Positions 37,637 through 46,683 of a stretch of 64,000 nt of DNA are shown piece by piece (position 1 is the stretch's first letter; every line of letters starts with the position of its first letter). Source of the stretch: Cyclobacteriaceae bacterium (GTDB lineage Bacteria > Bacteroidota > Bacteroidia > Cytophagales > Cyclobacteriaceae); NCBI GenBank assembly GCA_958296015.1, contig CATQIH010000007.1:62001-126000 (forward strand). Direction: 5' to 3'. The position numbers were made by a program, and so were the translations under genes. The notes beneath the pieces were generated by a model. The model was given only the letters and a program-made list of their open reading frames with translations, had not been told where the DNA came from and did no database searches.

Positions 37637-40474
37637 ATGTATCATATAAAAATACTGGCTATCCTGTGTATAGCCTTTGCCAGCCTGCTTCCTGCTGCTG
37701 CACAAGAAATCAACATCTCTGGTAACCTGTCCAGTGATATTCCCCTCGACCCCAACGTCAGGAAAGGTGTGCTCGACAATGGGCTTACCTATTACATCAG
37801 AAAGAACAACAAGCCCGAAGGCCGCGTGGAGCTTCGCCTGGCTGTCAATGCCGGTTCTCTGCTGGAAGACACCGCACAGCTGGGACTGGCGCATTTCACC
37901 GAGCACATGGCCTTCAATGGCACCAAACATTTTGAGAAGAACGAACTGGTCAACGTATTACAGCAGGCAGGGGTGAAGTTCGGTGCCCACCTCAATGCCT
38001 ACACCAGCTTCGACGAAACAGTATATATGCTCGCTATGCCTACTGCCGATACTACCCTGGAAAAAGGACTACAGGTACTTGATGACTGGGCCGGAGCCAT
38101 CTCTTTCGACAGCAGCGAGATTGATAAAGAACGGGGCGTGGTGATAGAAGAATGGCGCATAGGGCAAGGCGCACAACGCCGTATGCTCGATAAATACCTG
38201 CCCGTGCTGCTGGCCGACTCGCGCTATGCCGTGCGCCTGCCCATTGGTACTAAGGAAGTGCTTGAGTCTTTCGATTACAACACCCTGCGCAATTTCTATA
38301 AAAACTGGTATCGCCCCGATCTGATGGCCGTCATTGCTGTAGGCGACATCAATCCCGACAGCATGGAAATGGAGATCAAACAACGCTTCGGCCAACTCAA
38401 AAACCCTACAAATGAGCCTGAACGGAAGCAGTTTGACGTTCCTGACCAGCCAGGCACCCAGGTAGCCGTGGTCACTGATAAGGAAGCTACCTTTAGCCAG
38501 ATCAGCCTTTACTATAAAAAAGATGCGCAGGCATATACCACGCTGCAAGGCTTCCAGCAGCTCATCATGCAGCAGCTTTTTACCGGTATGCTAAGCCAGC
38601 GGCTCAACGAGCTTACCCAGCAGGCCAATCCGCCGTTCATCAATGCAGGTGCTGGCTATGGTAGTATTGTGCGTACCAAAGATGCTTACCAGATGTTTGC
38701 TATGGCAAAGGCAGGCGGTATAGAGAAAGCACTGAAAACGCTGATAGAAGAAAACCAGCGGATAAAGCAATACGGTTTTACACAGACAGAACTCGCCCGT
38801 TTCAAAAAGCTGATGCTCACCCAGTACGAAAGAGCCTATAACGAACGAAGCAAAACAGAATCTTCGCGCTACGCTTCAGAATATGTCAGCAACTTTCTGG
38901 AAGATGAACCTGCTCCGGGCATTGCCTTTGAGTACGGATTTCTGCAAAAATACCTGCCAGCCATTCAGTTGAAAGAGATCAACGCCCTGACACAGCAATG
39001 GATCACAGACCAGAACCGGGTGGTGATTGTGACGGCCCCAGACAGCAAAGAAGATGTGGTACCCGACGAACAGGCTATCCGCAACATACTCCGGCAGGCA
39101 GAGAGTGCTTCCGTAGAGCCTTATAAAGACACTGAAACGGCAGATGCACTGATGAATGATATCCCAAAGGCCGGTAAGATCACCCAGGAGAAAAAGCTGG
39201 AGAAGATTGGTGTCACTGAGCTTACCTTTGCCAATGGCGTAAAAGCTGTGCTGAAGCCTACTGACTTCAAAGACGATGAAATCCTGATGACAGCCTCCAG
39301 CCCCGGTGGCTACTCACTGTACAACGATTCGGTCTACTTCTCGGCAGCCAATGCAGATGCCATCATCACCGAAAGCGGCGTGAAAGGCTTCTCCAAAATA
39401 GATTTGCAAAGGTACTTGTCGGACAAAAACGCCAGCGTATCGCCTTACATTGGTAACCTTCAGGAAGGCTTCAATGGCAGTGCTACGCCCAAAGACCTGA
39501 AAACGATGCTGCAACTGACCTACATGTATTTTACAGCATCCAGAGAAGACACCACAGCTTTCCAGTCGTATGTGAGCAAGAACAAGGCTATCTACCAGAA
39601 CCTGCTTTCCAACCCTCAGTATTATTACTACGATAAGATGGCCCGCATCCTTTCGCAAAACAACCCCAGGGGCGGCGGTTACCCGACCGTCAAGGACTGG
39701 AACGGCGTTACCTTCAATGAGGTGCAGCAGACGTACGACGACCGGTTCAAAGATGCCAGTGACTTTACTTTCTTCTTTGTAGGCAATTTTGAGGTAGCCA
39801 AGATCAAACCCCTGCTGGCTACTTACCTGGGAAGCCTGCCCGCCACCAGGCGCAAAGAAAGCTGGAAAGATGTGGGTGTCCGTCCCCCCGGCGGCGTAGT
39901 CAACGAAGTGATCAAAAAGGGCACTGACCCCAAAAGCATGGTCAACCTCGTCTTTACCGGTAAGCTTGATTATACCCGCCAGAACGCCTATGAACTCAAC
40001 TCGCTGGTGCAGGCACTCAATATTAAGCTGCTGGAAAAAGTACGGGAAGAGAAGAGCGGTGTCTACAGTATCAGTGCCCGTGCCAGTGCCGAGAAATACC
40101 CGTATGAGCACTACGCCATCACGATCTCTTACCCCTGCGCACCCGAAAACGTAGATGACCTCACCCAGGCGGTGATGGAGCAGATCAAACAACTCAGGCA
40201 AAACGGCCCCACTGCCGCCGATCTGCAAAAGGTAAAAGAAGCCCAGCTGCGTGAGATGGAAACCAACCTGAAAGAAAACAGCTTCTGGCTACAGGCACTG
40301 GACGAAGCCTATTTCCTGCACGAAGACCCTGCCGCCCTGCCGGATTATAAGGAGAAAGTGAAGCAGTTAAGCAGCAAGGAACTACAAAAAGTAGCCGACA
40401 AATACTTTAATATGAACCAATATGCCAAAATAATCCTCTACCCCGAAGGATACGACAAGGCAGTAAAAAATTGA
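37637..40474 (+). CDS. M16-family zinc metalloprotease (insulinase-like)
   Basis: A 945-residue protein with a signal peptide (ILAILCIAFASLLPAAAQE). The inverted zinc motif HFTEH lies at 86-90, and a third ligand is probably the Glu in GVVIEEWR. A second, inactive M16 half spans about residues 520-945, as in two-half M16 proteases. It is probably periplasmic. It is intact in a region of damaged genes. A perfect palindrome lies nine bases after its stop. Confidence 0.92.
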   Translation: MYHIKILAILCIAFASLLPAAAQEINISGNLSSDIPLDPNVRKGVLDNGLTYYIRKNNKPEGRVELRLAVNAGSLLEDTAQLGLAHFTEHMAFNGTKHFEKNELVNVLQQAGVKFGAHLNAYTSFDETVYMLAMPTADTTLEKGLQVLDDWAGAISFDSSEIDKERGVVIEEWRIGQGAQRRMLDKYLPVLLADSRYAVRLPIGTKEVLESFDYNTLRNFYKNWYRPDLMAVIAVGDINPDSMEMEIKQRFGQLKNPTNEPERKQFDVPDQPGTQVAVVTDKEATFSQISLYYKKDAQAYTTLQGFQQLIMQQLFTGMLSQRLNELTQQANPPFINAGAGYGSIVRTKDAYQMFAMAKAGGIEKALKTLIEENQRIKQYGFTQTELARFKKLMLTQYERAYNERSKTESSRYASEYVSNFLEDEPAPGIAFEYGFLQKYLPAIQLKEINALTQQWITDQNRVVIVTAPDSKEDVVPDEQAIRNILRQAESASVEPYKDTETADALMNDIPKAGKITQEKKLEKIGVTELTFANGVKAVLKPTDFKDDEILMTASSPGGYSLYNDSVYFSAANADAIITESGVKGFSKIDLQRYLSDKNASVSPYIGNLQEGFNGSATPKDLKTMLQLTYMYFTASREDTTAFQSYVSKNKAIYQNLLSNPQYYYYDKMARILSQNNPRGGGYPTVKDWNGVTFNEVQQTYDDRFKDASDFTFFFVGNFEVAKIKPLLATYLGSLPATRRKESWKDVGVRPPGGVVNEVIKKGTDPKSMVNLVFTGKLDYTRQNAYELNSLVQALNIKLLEKVREEKSGVYSISARASAEKYPYEHYAITISYPCAPENVDDLTQAVMEQIKQLRQNGPTAADLQKVKEAQLREMETNLKENSFWLQALDEAYFLHEDPAALPDYKEKVKQLSSKELQKVADKYFNMNQYAKIILYPEGYDKAVKN

Positions 40475-40483
40475 TTATGAGAA

Positions 40484-40527
40484 ATGCCATTGAGGCGACG
40501 CGATTAATCGCGTCGCCTCAATGGCAT
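40484..40527. repeat. 44-bp perfect palindrome
   Basis: The left half (ATGCCATTGAGGCGACGCGA, then TT) is an exact reverse complement of the right half. It starts nine bases after the M16 stop. Its GCGACGCGAT core resembles that of 41090-41117. It could act as a terminator without a T-tract, or be a REP-like mobile element. Confidence 0.9.
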
Positions 40528-40815
40528 CGTCACAAAACCGGTCTTAGCGTCCCGCTAAGATTTGAAAGCAGCATAGCAACTAAAGTTTTAGTAAGATACC
40601 TACACCAATAGTAGCAAAATATTCTAAAAAGATCATTTGATTTTTTATTTGAAAAGCTTTATTTTTTTGTTGCTTTTGCTTGGCATCTTTTAGTGGTGGC
40701 ATGACTATCTTCTAAACCTAGAAAGTCATGCCACCACCGAGCGACGGTCGCTAACATCACTAACAAAAATCATAATATACTTTACTACATCGTATCCAAA
40801 TTAAATAATAAAGCT
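40528..40815. other. Intergenic region with three hairpins
   Basis: No gene is seen. Hairpins are at about 40541-40560 (CTTAGC/GCTAAG), 40693-40737 (14-bp perfect stem GTGGTGGCATGACT with a 17-nt loop) and about 40739-40752 (AGCGAC-g-GTCGCT). Confidence 0.7.
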
Positions 40816-41031
40816 ATGACTCCAAATTATCAATACGTCTCCGATCGCAAAGGCAAAACTACTGCGATCACTATTCCTATTAAAGACTTCCAAAAAATGC
40901 AAGATGACTTGGACGAGTTGGAAGCTATCAAAGAGTACGACCAGGCAAAATCTGAAGTGCTTACTTTCCAGCCTTTAGAAGAAGCTTTAAAAGATATAGA
41001 AAAAGAGAGAATGAAAAACTATTGGTACTGA
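40816..41031 (+). CDS. Phd/YefM- or RelB-like antitoxin (orphan)
   Basis: A 71-residue protein with TAITIPIKDFQKMQDDLDEL followed by an acidic helical tail, as in antitoxins of RelE/ParE systems. The end of its frame overlaps a short remnant of a RelE-type toxin C-terminus. The antitoxin appears intact but without a working toxin. Confidence 0.65.
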   Translation: MTPNYQYVSDRKGKTTAITIPIKDFQKMQDDLDELEAIKEYDQAKSEVLTFQPLEEALKDIEKERMKNYWY

Positions 41032-41069
41032 TTATATCTTTAGGCCATAGAAAAGACGTTTATGATTGA
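41025..41069 (+). pseudogene. C-terminal remnant of a RelE/ParE toxin
   Basis: In a frame different from the antitoxin, this reads VLIISLGHRKDVYD and stops; GHRKDVYD is the usual RelE-family ending. The rest of the toxin (about 70-80 residues) is absent, so the toxin is inactive. Confidence 0.65.
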
Positions 41070-41089
41070 CTAAAATGGTGCATAACACA

Positions 41090-41117
41090 GTGGAGACGCG
41101 ATGCATCGCGTCTCCAC
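41090..41117. repeat. 28-bp perfect palindrome
   Basis: GTGGAGACGCGATG followed by its exact reverse complement. Outside it, ATGGT and ACCAT are also paired. It lies between the toxin remnant and the XRE gene and shares its core with 40484-40527. Confidence 0.9.
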
Positions 41118-41135
41118 CTATACCATCCTACCACT

Positions 41136-41936
41136 CTACTTCAACTTCTCCACCTTTTTTTGCAGCTCCCGCACCATCGCAGTCAGCTGTGGCAGGCTCA
41201 CGCCCTGGCTGTCGGATGTCTTCCAGGCCGAAGCAGTGCTGCCATCAGGCAGGTGCTGGCTGATGTAGGTGACGATCTCCCACATCTCTACCTCTTTGCC
41301 TAGCAGCGAAAGCACCGTATCAGGGTACGTCGGGTTGGCCGCCTGCAAGCGCAGCGTACCCGAACCTGCCACCTGGTTGTAGACAGTCCTGAGGGTCATC
41401 TCTTCACGGGTAACCACCATATATACCTGTCCGCTGCGTACCGTTTGCAGGTTTTCCTCCTTTTTGCCTACCACAATCGCACCGGCAGCCATAGGCAACA
41501 TGGCCTCATCGGTCACCTCAAAGGCACGGCATGTGCCATCTGCTTGCTGCACGGTGGGCAATAGCATATCCGGCAGTGCCTGTAGGTAAGATGCATCATC
41601 GCGATGGGCAAAATAAGCTGCCTGCTTTTCTTTGTTCACTAGCTTGAACATATTTTTAGCTCCGCTACTGTTGGTCACACTTTTGCCATTCGGAGCAGAT
41701 GTAGCAGGCTGCTCAGCGAAAGCCTCCATTTGTGGTATATCTTTGCCTACCAGCGCATCTACCGACACGCCCAACAGTTCGGATGCCTTCACCAGTACCT
41801 CCAAACGTGGCTTGGCGCGGGCTTCTTCATAAGCTCCCAGCAAAGAACGCTTAATCCCCAGCTTCTCAGCGAACTGTTCCTGGGTGTATTGATGTTTCTT
41901 TCTTAGCGACTTAATGTTATTGCTTACAGTACTCAC
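41136..41936 (-). CDS. XRE-family transcriptional regulator
   Basis: A 266-residue protein. Residues 5-60 are a helix-turn-helix (NIKSLRKKHQYTQEQFAEKL). A middle linker leads to a C-terminal S24/LexA-like domain (about 130-235; DEAMLPMAAGAIVVGKK, VYMVVTREE). The last 20 residues are a coiled coil (LPQLTAMVRELQKKVEKLK). The start is GTG at 41936; an upstream ATG runs into a stop. It is divergent from the ABC exporter with 77 bases between, so it may control that gene. Confidence 0.85.
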   Translation of the reverse strand: MSTVSNNIKSLRKKHQYTQEQFAEKLGIKRSLLGAYEEARAKPRLEVLVKASELLGVSVDALVGKDIPQMEAFAEQPATSAPNGKSVTNSSGAKNMFKLVNKEKQAAYFAHRDDASYLQALPDMLLPTVQQADGTCRAFEVTDEAMLPMAAGAIVVGKKEENLQTVRSGQVYMVVTREEMTLRTVYNQVAGSGTLRLQAANPTYPDTVLSLLGKEVEMWEIVTYISQHLPDGSTASAWKTSDSQGVSLPQLTAMVRELQKKVEKLK

Positions 41937-41944
41937 AGCATACT

Positions 41945-41952
41945 TATTTTTG
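41945..41952 (+). promoter_or_regulatory. -7 box for the ABC exporter, in the divergent control region
   Basis: TATTTTTG is an exact TAnnTTTG match, 61 bases before the exporter ATG, with TTG at 41920-41922 as a weak -33. The AT-rich dyad-like stretch AAATACTAAGTAATTT on the minus strand nearby may be a regulator site. Confidence 0.4.
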
Positions 41953-42013
41953 CTAAATTACTTAGTATTTACCTACAAAAAACGAAGCTCACTGCTTCTT
42001 TCTGTCAAATATA

Positions 42014-43888
42014 ATGGCATTATTTCAAAACTTGTTTAGCAAAAGACGCATAAATACCACAAATCCCAACGCACAGGAAAAATCGCCTCTCTCTTTCCGC
42101 GAAAGATTTCAGGCACTGAGCAACCTGCCAGCCTTTTTCCGGCTCATCTGGCAGACCAGCCCCGGCATGTTTATCACCAACGCCATCCTGCGCATCATTC
42201 GTGCTGCCATACCGGTAGTGATGCTCTACATTGCCAAGCTGATCATCGATGAGGTGATACGACTTTCAGAAGCAGGCAGTGGTGAAGACCTCACTTACCT
42301 CTGGCTACTGGTAGGCAGTGAGTTTGTCATTGCCATCGTCTCCGATGCCTTCAATCGCCTCACCGTGCTGCTGGATAGTCTGCTGGGCGATAAGTTTGCC
42401 AACGAATCTTCCGAACGCCTCATGCGCCATGCCGGTACCCTCGACCTGGCACAGTTTGAAGATGCTGACTTCTATGATAAGCTGGAGCGCGCCCGCCGCC
42501 AGACAGTCCGTCGCACGATGCTGATGACACAGGTGCTGAGCCAGTTGCAGAGTGTCATCACCATTGGCTTTCTGGCTATAGGACTGGTAGCCTTCAGTCC
42601 GTGGCTTATCCTGCTCATCCTGGTAGCGGTAGTACCAGCATTTCTGGGAGAGTCGCACTTCAACGAAAAAAATTACTCACTCAACAACCAATGGACACCC
42701 GAACGGCGGCAGCTAGACTATTTTCGCTACATCGGTGCCAGCGACGATACAGCCAAAGAGGTAAAGATTTTCGGGCTATCGGATTTTCTGGCAAGCCACT
42801 TTGCCACGTTGGCTGACAAATATTATTATGCCAACAAAAAAGTAGCGGTGTCACGGGCACGCTGGGGCAGTGTGTTTGCGGCCATTGGTGCGGCAGGGTA
42901 TTATGGTGCCTATGTGATCATCATCCTGCAAACGGTCAACGGTACCCTGAGCATTGGTGACCTTACATTCCTGTCGGGTTCCTTCATGCGGCTGCGTGGC
43001 CTGCTGGAAACCGTGCTCAACCAGTTTTCCAGTATGGCAGAAGGTTCCCTGTACCTCAAAGATTTCTTTGAGTTTTTTGACATGAAACCACTGATCAGCC
43101 CATCTGCCGAAGCCCTTGCCATTCCCAAACCCATCCGCCAGGGCTTTGTGTTTGAAGATGTCGGCTTTAAGTATCCCAACACCGACAAATGGGCCATACG
43201 CCACCTCAACTTCACGCTTCACGCCGGTGAGAAGATGGCTTTTGTAGGCGAAAACGGTGCTGGCAAAACCACCCTCATCAAGCTGCTCTCGCGCCTCTAC
43301 GACCCCACCGAAGGCCGCATCCTACTGGATGGCACAGACCTGCGCGAGTATGACCCCGATGCGTTGCGCAATGAGATCGGTGTGATCTTCCAGGACTTTG
43401 TGCGCTACCAGATGGCAGCAGGCACCAACATTGCCGTGGGTAAGATTGAGCTGGAGCAGGATGCTGATAAGATCGGTGATGCCGCCTACCGGGGCATGGC
43501 CGATAAAGTGATTGCCAAGCTACCACAAGGCTACGGGCAGATGATCGGTAAGAAGTTTGCCGATGGCGTAGACCTCTCTGGTGGAGAATGGCAGAAGATT
43601 GCTATCAGCCGCGCCTACATGCGCGATGCCCAGATACTGGTGCTCGATGAGCCTACCGCCGCGCTGGATGCCCGTGCCGAGTACGAAGTGTTCCGCCGCT
43701 TCTCCGACCTCACCAAAGGCAAAACAGCCGTACTCATCTCCCACCGCTTCTCCACCGTCCGCATGGCCGACCGCATCCTGGTGATAGAAAACGGGCAGAT
43801 GCTGGAAGTAGGCACCCACGAAGAACTGCTGCACCGCGATGGCAAGTACGCCGAACTTTTCGGCCTACAGGCACAAGGGTATTTGTAG
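42014..43888 (+). CDS. ABC exporter, fused permease and ATPase
   Basis: A 624-residue half-transporter. Six membrane helices span about residues 45-340. The nucleotide-binding domain follows: Walker A GENGAGKTT, signature DLSGGEW, Walker B ILVLDEPTAALD and H-loop ISHRF. Homologs export lipids, peptides or drugs and work as dimers; the substrate is not readable. It shares a control region with the XRE gene. Confidence 0.92.
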   Translation: MALFQNLFSKRRINTTNPNAQEKSPLSFRERFQALSNLPAFFRLIWQTSPGMFITNAILRIIRAAIPVVMLYIAKLIIDEVIRLSEAGSGEDLTYLWLLVGSEFVIAIVSDAFNRLTVLLDSLLGDKFANESSERLMRHAGTLDLAQFEDADFYDKLERARRQTVRRTMLMTQVLSQLQSVITIGFLAIGLVAFSPWLILLILVAVVPAFLGESHFNEKNYSLNNQWTPERRQLDYFRYIGASDDTAKEVKIFGLSDFLASHFATLADKYYYANKKVAVSRARWGSVFAAIGAAGYYGAYVIIILQTVNGTLSIGDLTFLSGSFMRLRGLLETVLNQFSSMAEGSLYLKDFFEFFDMKPLISPSAEALAIPKPIRQGFVFEDVGFKYPNTDKWAIRHLNFTLHAGEKMAFVGENGAGKTTLIKLLSRLYDPTEGRILLDGTDLREYDPDALRNEIGVIFQDFVRYQMAAGTNIAVGKIELEQDADKIGDAAYRGMADKVIAKLPQGYGQMIGKKFADGVDLSGGEWQKIAISRAYMRDAQILVLDEPTAALDARAEYEVFRRFSDLTKGKTAVLISHRFSTVRMADRILVIENGQMLEVGTHEELLHRDGKYAELFGLQAQGYL

Positions 43889-44586
43889 AGATTGGCTTCA
43901 TAGCAACCAACCAATCAAGCTCAGGGACGGTTCGCTGTTGCGATTGAAGCCCTGCGCCCCTTCGTTGCAACAACAAACCTAGCCCTACCACCCTGCTAGT
44001 GCACGTTTGTAACGCGTTACAAACGTGCACTAGCAACTGTAATTTATTCTGAGCCAATACTTAAAAGGCAACCAAACAACCAAGCGCAGGATTTGAATCG
44101 CAACGGCGAACCCTCCCTGCGCTGGCGTATATAGCCACCATTACTAGCTTCAAATTGTATCTGCCGCAGTGGAACTGAAGCTTTAGGATAAATTCTCAGT
44201 CTAAGACTGCGCGTCCCGGACTGCGCGTCCCGGAATTTAGTATATTTTCACGACCAACCAAGCGCATGGCTTAAAGCCCTGCGCTGCAATAACAAACCTA
44301 GCCCTACCACGCCCTATCATTTTTTCTACCACCACTAGCTTCAGTCTGTGACTGAAGCTTTACAATAAAGTCTCAGTCTAAGACTGCCTTAAATATATAT
44401 TTCCGCTTCATCGGAACGCCGACCGGCGACCGGCCACAAGCTGAAGTGAGATAAATGGTATAATTTCTGATGATAAACACGCTGAGTACCCAAGTGCTTA
44501 CCTCTGGCTTTAGGCTATTGTATACCTCTGGTGTGCTTTTGGCAGTGCCTTGTCAGGTATTCATTCATAAAACCAAAACAAAGATC
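43889..44586. repeat. Repeat mosaic
   Basis: No gene is seen here apart from the upstream part of an open frame. It contains an inverted pair (43917-43957 and 44084-44124), a direct pair around AACAAACCTAGCCCTACCAC (43971 and 44291), another direct pair (44134-44210 and 44326-44388), a 14-bp tandem doublet (44205-44232) and a palindrome at 44337-44359 (AGCTTCAGTC-TGT-GACTGAAGCT). Confidence 0.75.
43994..44035. repeat. 42-bp perfect palindrome
   Basis: The half TGCTAGTGCACGTTTGTAAC-G is followed by its exact reverse complement. It is the longest perfect palindrome in the mosaic and shares TGTAACG with the palindrome inside the RAYT gene. Confidence 0.9.
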
Positions 44587-45354
44587 ATGGCTATTGTTAC
44601 CCACAATATCGTTACACAGGGCCTGAGCGGCAAATTGGGCAACCTACTGGTATTTCGCCAGCAGGCAGGCAAAACCATCGTTAGCGTAAAGCCCGACCGT
44701 TCCAATGTGCAGTTTTCTGCCAAACAAAAACACCAGAACAGCCGGTTTCAGCAGGCTGTGCTGTATGCGCGCCATATCATCAAAGACGAAATACGCAAAG
44801 CTGCCTATGCTGCCAGGTCCGAGAAGGGGCAAAGTGCCTATCATGTGGCGATTGCCGAGTATATGCAGATACCCGAAACACCAAATAAGCCTTCTGCTAC
44901 GCCCTCTTTCAACCAACAACCTGCTGGCAGCAGTCCGGATGATCAGCCAAAGGCACCTGCCCTTGCAGTAGCATCCACCCCAAGCAAGCCTCCATTGACA
45001 GAGGGCTACAGGCAGCCAAAAGAAGGCAGCATACAGCCATTTGCCAACCCACAGGAAACAACTGCTTCAACACTGGCTATCAAAAAAGTACCATCAACAA
45101 ATACCCTGGCCTCGACGGCAAAGCAACGGCAACAGCCTACGGAAACAACGGTGCAGACGCAAAGAAGCAAACCGGAAAAAGTACAAAATCCATACAACAA
45201 CCCTCCAAAGAAAATATCTATTGCTCCTTTAGCTGTTTCATCCTCCATACAACACCCGTATACATGTCAGTTGATACCTGTAGCAGGTGGTAAGTGCACA
45301 GCCCAGGGTGGCAACATATTTGTGAAGCCTAACCCATGTAAGAATATGAGCTAA
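44587..45354 (+). CDS. Hypothetical protein with conserved N-terminus and low-complexity tail
   Basis: The ATG at 44587 gives 255 residues; the frame is open from 44470. The first 100 residues (MAIVTHNIVTQGLSGKLGNL, then VFRQQAGKTIVSVKP) look like a conserved Bacteroidota family that is not functionally described. Residues 100-255 are Pro/Ser/Gln/Thr-rich and probably disordered. Three cysteines are in the last 35 residues. No signal peptide. It precedes the stressosome-like operon by 98 bases. Confidence 0.55.
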   Translation: MAIVTHNIVTQGLSGKLGNLLVFRQQAGKTIVSVKPDRSNVQFSAKQKHQNSRFQQAVLYARHIIKDEIRKAAYAARSEKGQSAYHVAIAEYMQIPETPNKPSATPSFNQQPAGSSPDDQPKAPALAVASTPSKPPLTEGYRQPKEGSIQPFANPQETTASTLAIKKVPSTNTLASTAKQRQQPTETTVQTQRSKPEKVQNPYNNPPKKISIAPLAVSSSIQHPYTCQLIPVAGGKCTAQGGNIFVKPNPCKNMS

Positions 45355-45371
45355 AAAATACAAAATACCTT

Positions 45372-45403
45372 TTTGTTTTATCTTCACAGGCGTTGTAATT
45401 TTG
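45372..45403 (+). promoter_or_regulatory. Promoter of the stressosome-like operon
   Basis: TTTG (45372-45375), a 20-base spacer and TAATTTTG (45396-45403) match the Bacteroidota vegetative consensus TTTG-N19-21-TAnnTTTG. Transcription should begin near 45410, about 43 bases before the rsbR ATG. Confidence 0.6.
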
Positions 45404-45452
45404 GGAACTCAAATATATCTTCTTGCCTTTTACATCGCGTAAACCAAACCAT

Positions 45453-46301
45453 ATGTATCAACTCATTCATAAACACAAGTCCGATCTGTTGAAGAACTGG
45501 ATGAATCTCCTTACTGAAAACAACGATCTGCTTGCTGTGCTCTCTGAGAGTGACCTTAGAAAAGAATCTGACGAGTTTCTTGTCAGGCTTATTGATTTTT
45601 TAAAGCTGGACGACCTGGACAAAAAAGGTTCACGCGAATACCAAGCTCTGAGCAGCTACCTGGCTGACTTATCCAGAACACGCGCACGGCTAAACCTAAG
45701 TCCACGCGCCACCAGCAGCTATATACTAAGCTTCAAAGAAGTGATTGTAGATCAGCTAAAAAAAGAATATCCGGATGATCCGGCCAGACTTGCCGAAACC
45801 ACCTTGCAGTTCAACCGCCTGCTGGATGACCAGAGCATTCTTACCTTTGAAGCCTACATCGAGAGCAGACAAGAGGTGATCAACCGGCAGACAGAAGAAA
45901 TCCAGGAAATATCTACTCCGGTCATTCAGGTATGGGATCAGATACTGGCATTGCCTATCATTGGCACGCTGGACAGCGCCCGTACGCAGATCGTGATGGA
46001 AAACCTGCTGGAGAGTATTGTCAGAACAGAAAGCTATGTAGCTATTCTGGACATATCCGGCGTACCTGCCGTAGATTCTCTCACCGCCCAGCACCTGATC
46101 AAAACTGTGAGTGCCACCCGGCTGATGGGTGCGGAATGCATCATCAGCGGCATCCGCCCCGAAACTGCCCAGACTATCGTACAGCTCGGTATAGACCTGT
46201 CAGGCATTGTTACCAAAGCCAGCCTGGCCGGTGCCTTAAAGCATGGTATCCGTTTAATATCAAACCCGCACCTTCCCAATGGACAAAATACCTATTCTTA
46301 A
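45453..46301 (+). CDS. rsbR: RsbR-type stressosome sensor/scaffold
   Basis: The ATG at 45453 (MYQLIHKHKS) gives 282 residues; the frame extends to a TTG at 45423. Residues 1-145 are a helical N-terminal sensor domain of the RsbRD-like type. The C-terminal STAS domain (about 155-275) has ILDISGVPAVDSLTAQH. Candidate phosphoacceptors are T155 in STPVIQV and S209 in VDS. RsbR and RsbS build the stressosome core that holds RsbT. It is the first gene of a five-gene operon with overlapping ends. Confidence 0.88.
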   Translation: MYQLIHKHKSDLLKNWMNLLTENNDLLAVLSESDLRKESDEFLVRLIDFLKLDDLDKKGSREYQALSSYLADLSRTRARLNLSPRATSSYILSFKEVIVDQLKKEYPDDPARLAETTLQFNRLLDDQSILTFEAYIESRQEVINRQTEEIQEISTPVIQVWDQILALPIIGTLDSARTQIVMENLLESIVRTESYVAILDISGVPAVDSLTAQHLIKTVSATRLMGAECIISGIRPETAQTIVQLGIDLSGIVTKASLAGALKHGIRLISNPHLPNGQNTYS

Positions 46302-46683
46302 ACTCGGAAAGTACCTGCTGGTCACCATCCAGATAGACTTATACGACAAGATGGCCCTGAGACTACAACAAGACCTGATGGAGAAAGTGCATAGCACCGG
46401 TGCTAAGGGGATTCTGATTGATATATCGGCTGTTAATATTGTAGACAGCTTTATGGGAAGGGTGATCAGCAACATCACCCAGACTGCCAAGATCATGGAT
46501 GCCGTCACCGTGGTAGTAGGTATTCAGCCAACAGTAGCCATGACGCTGGTAGAACTTGGCCTTACACTGGAAGGTGTGCATACGGCACTCAATGTAGAAA
46601 GAGGCATGCAATGGCTACAGTATCATGTGAAGGAAGGAGAAGACTGGACACAGCATACAGACGGCCAAACCCCGAATGAGTGA
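46279..46683 (+). CDS. rsbS: RsbS-type STAS protein of the stressosome
   Basis: A 134-residue single STAS domain. ILIDISAVNIVDSFMGRVIS contains S57, the position phosphorylated by RsbT in RsbS. It is about a dozen residues longer than B. subtilis RsbS at the C-terminus. It overlaps rsbR by 23 bases and rsbT by 8 bases, so it is translationally coupled. Confidence 0.92.
   Translation: MDKIPILKLGKYLLVTIQIDLYDKMALRLQQDLMEKVHSTGAKGILIDISAVNIVDSFMGRVISNITQTAKIMDAVTVVVGIQPTVAMTLVELGLTLEGVHTALNVERGMQWLQYHVKEGEDWTQHTDGQTPNE

Noticed and set aside
39314-40228. 304-codon minus-strand frame in the M16 gene
   Set aside because: It mirrors the codon structure of a clear protease gene; no family resemblance.
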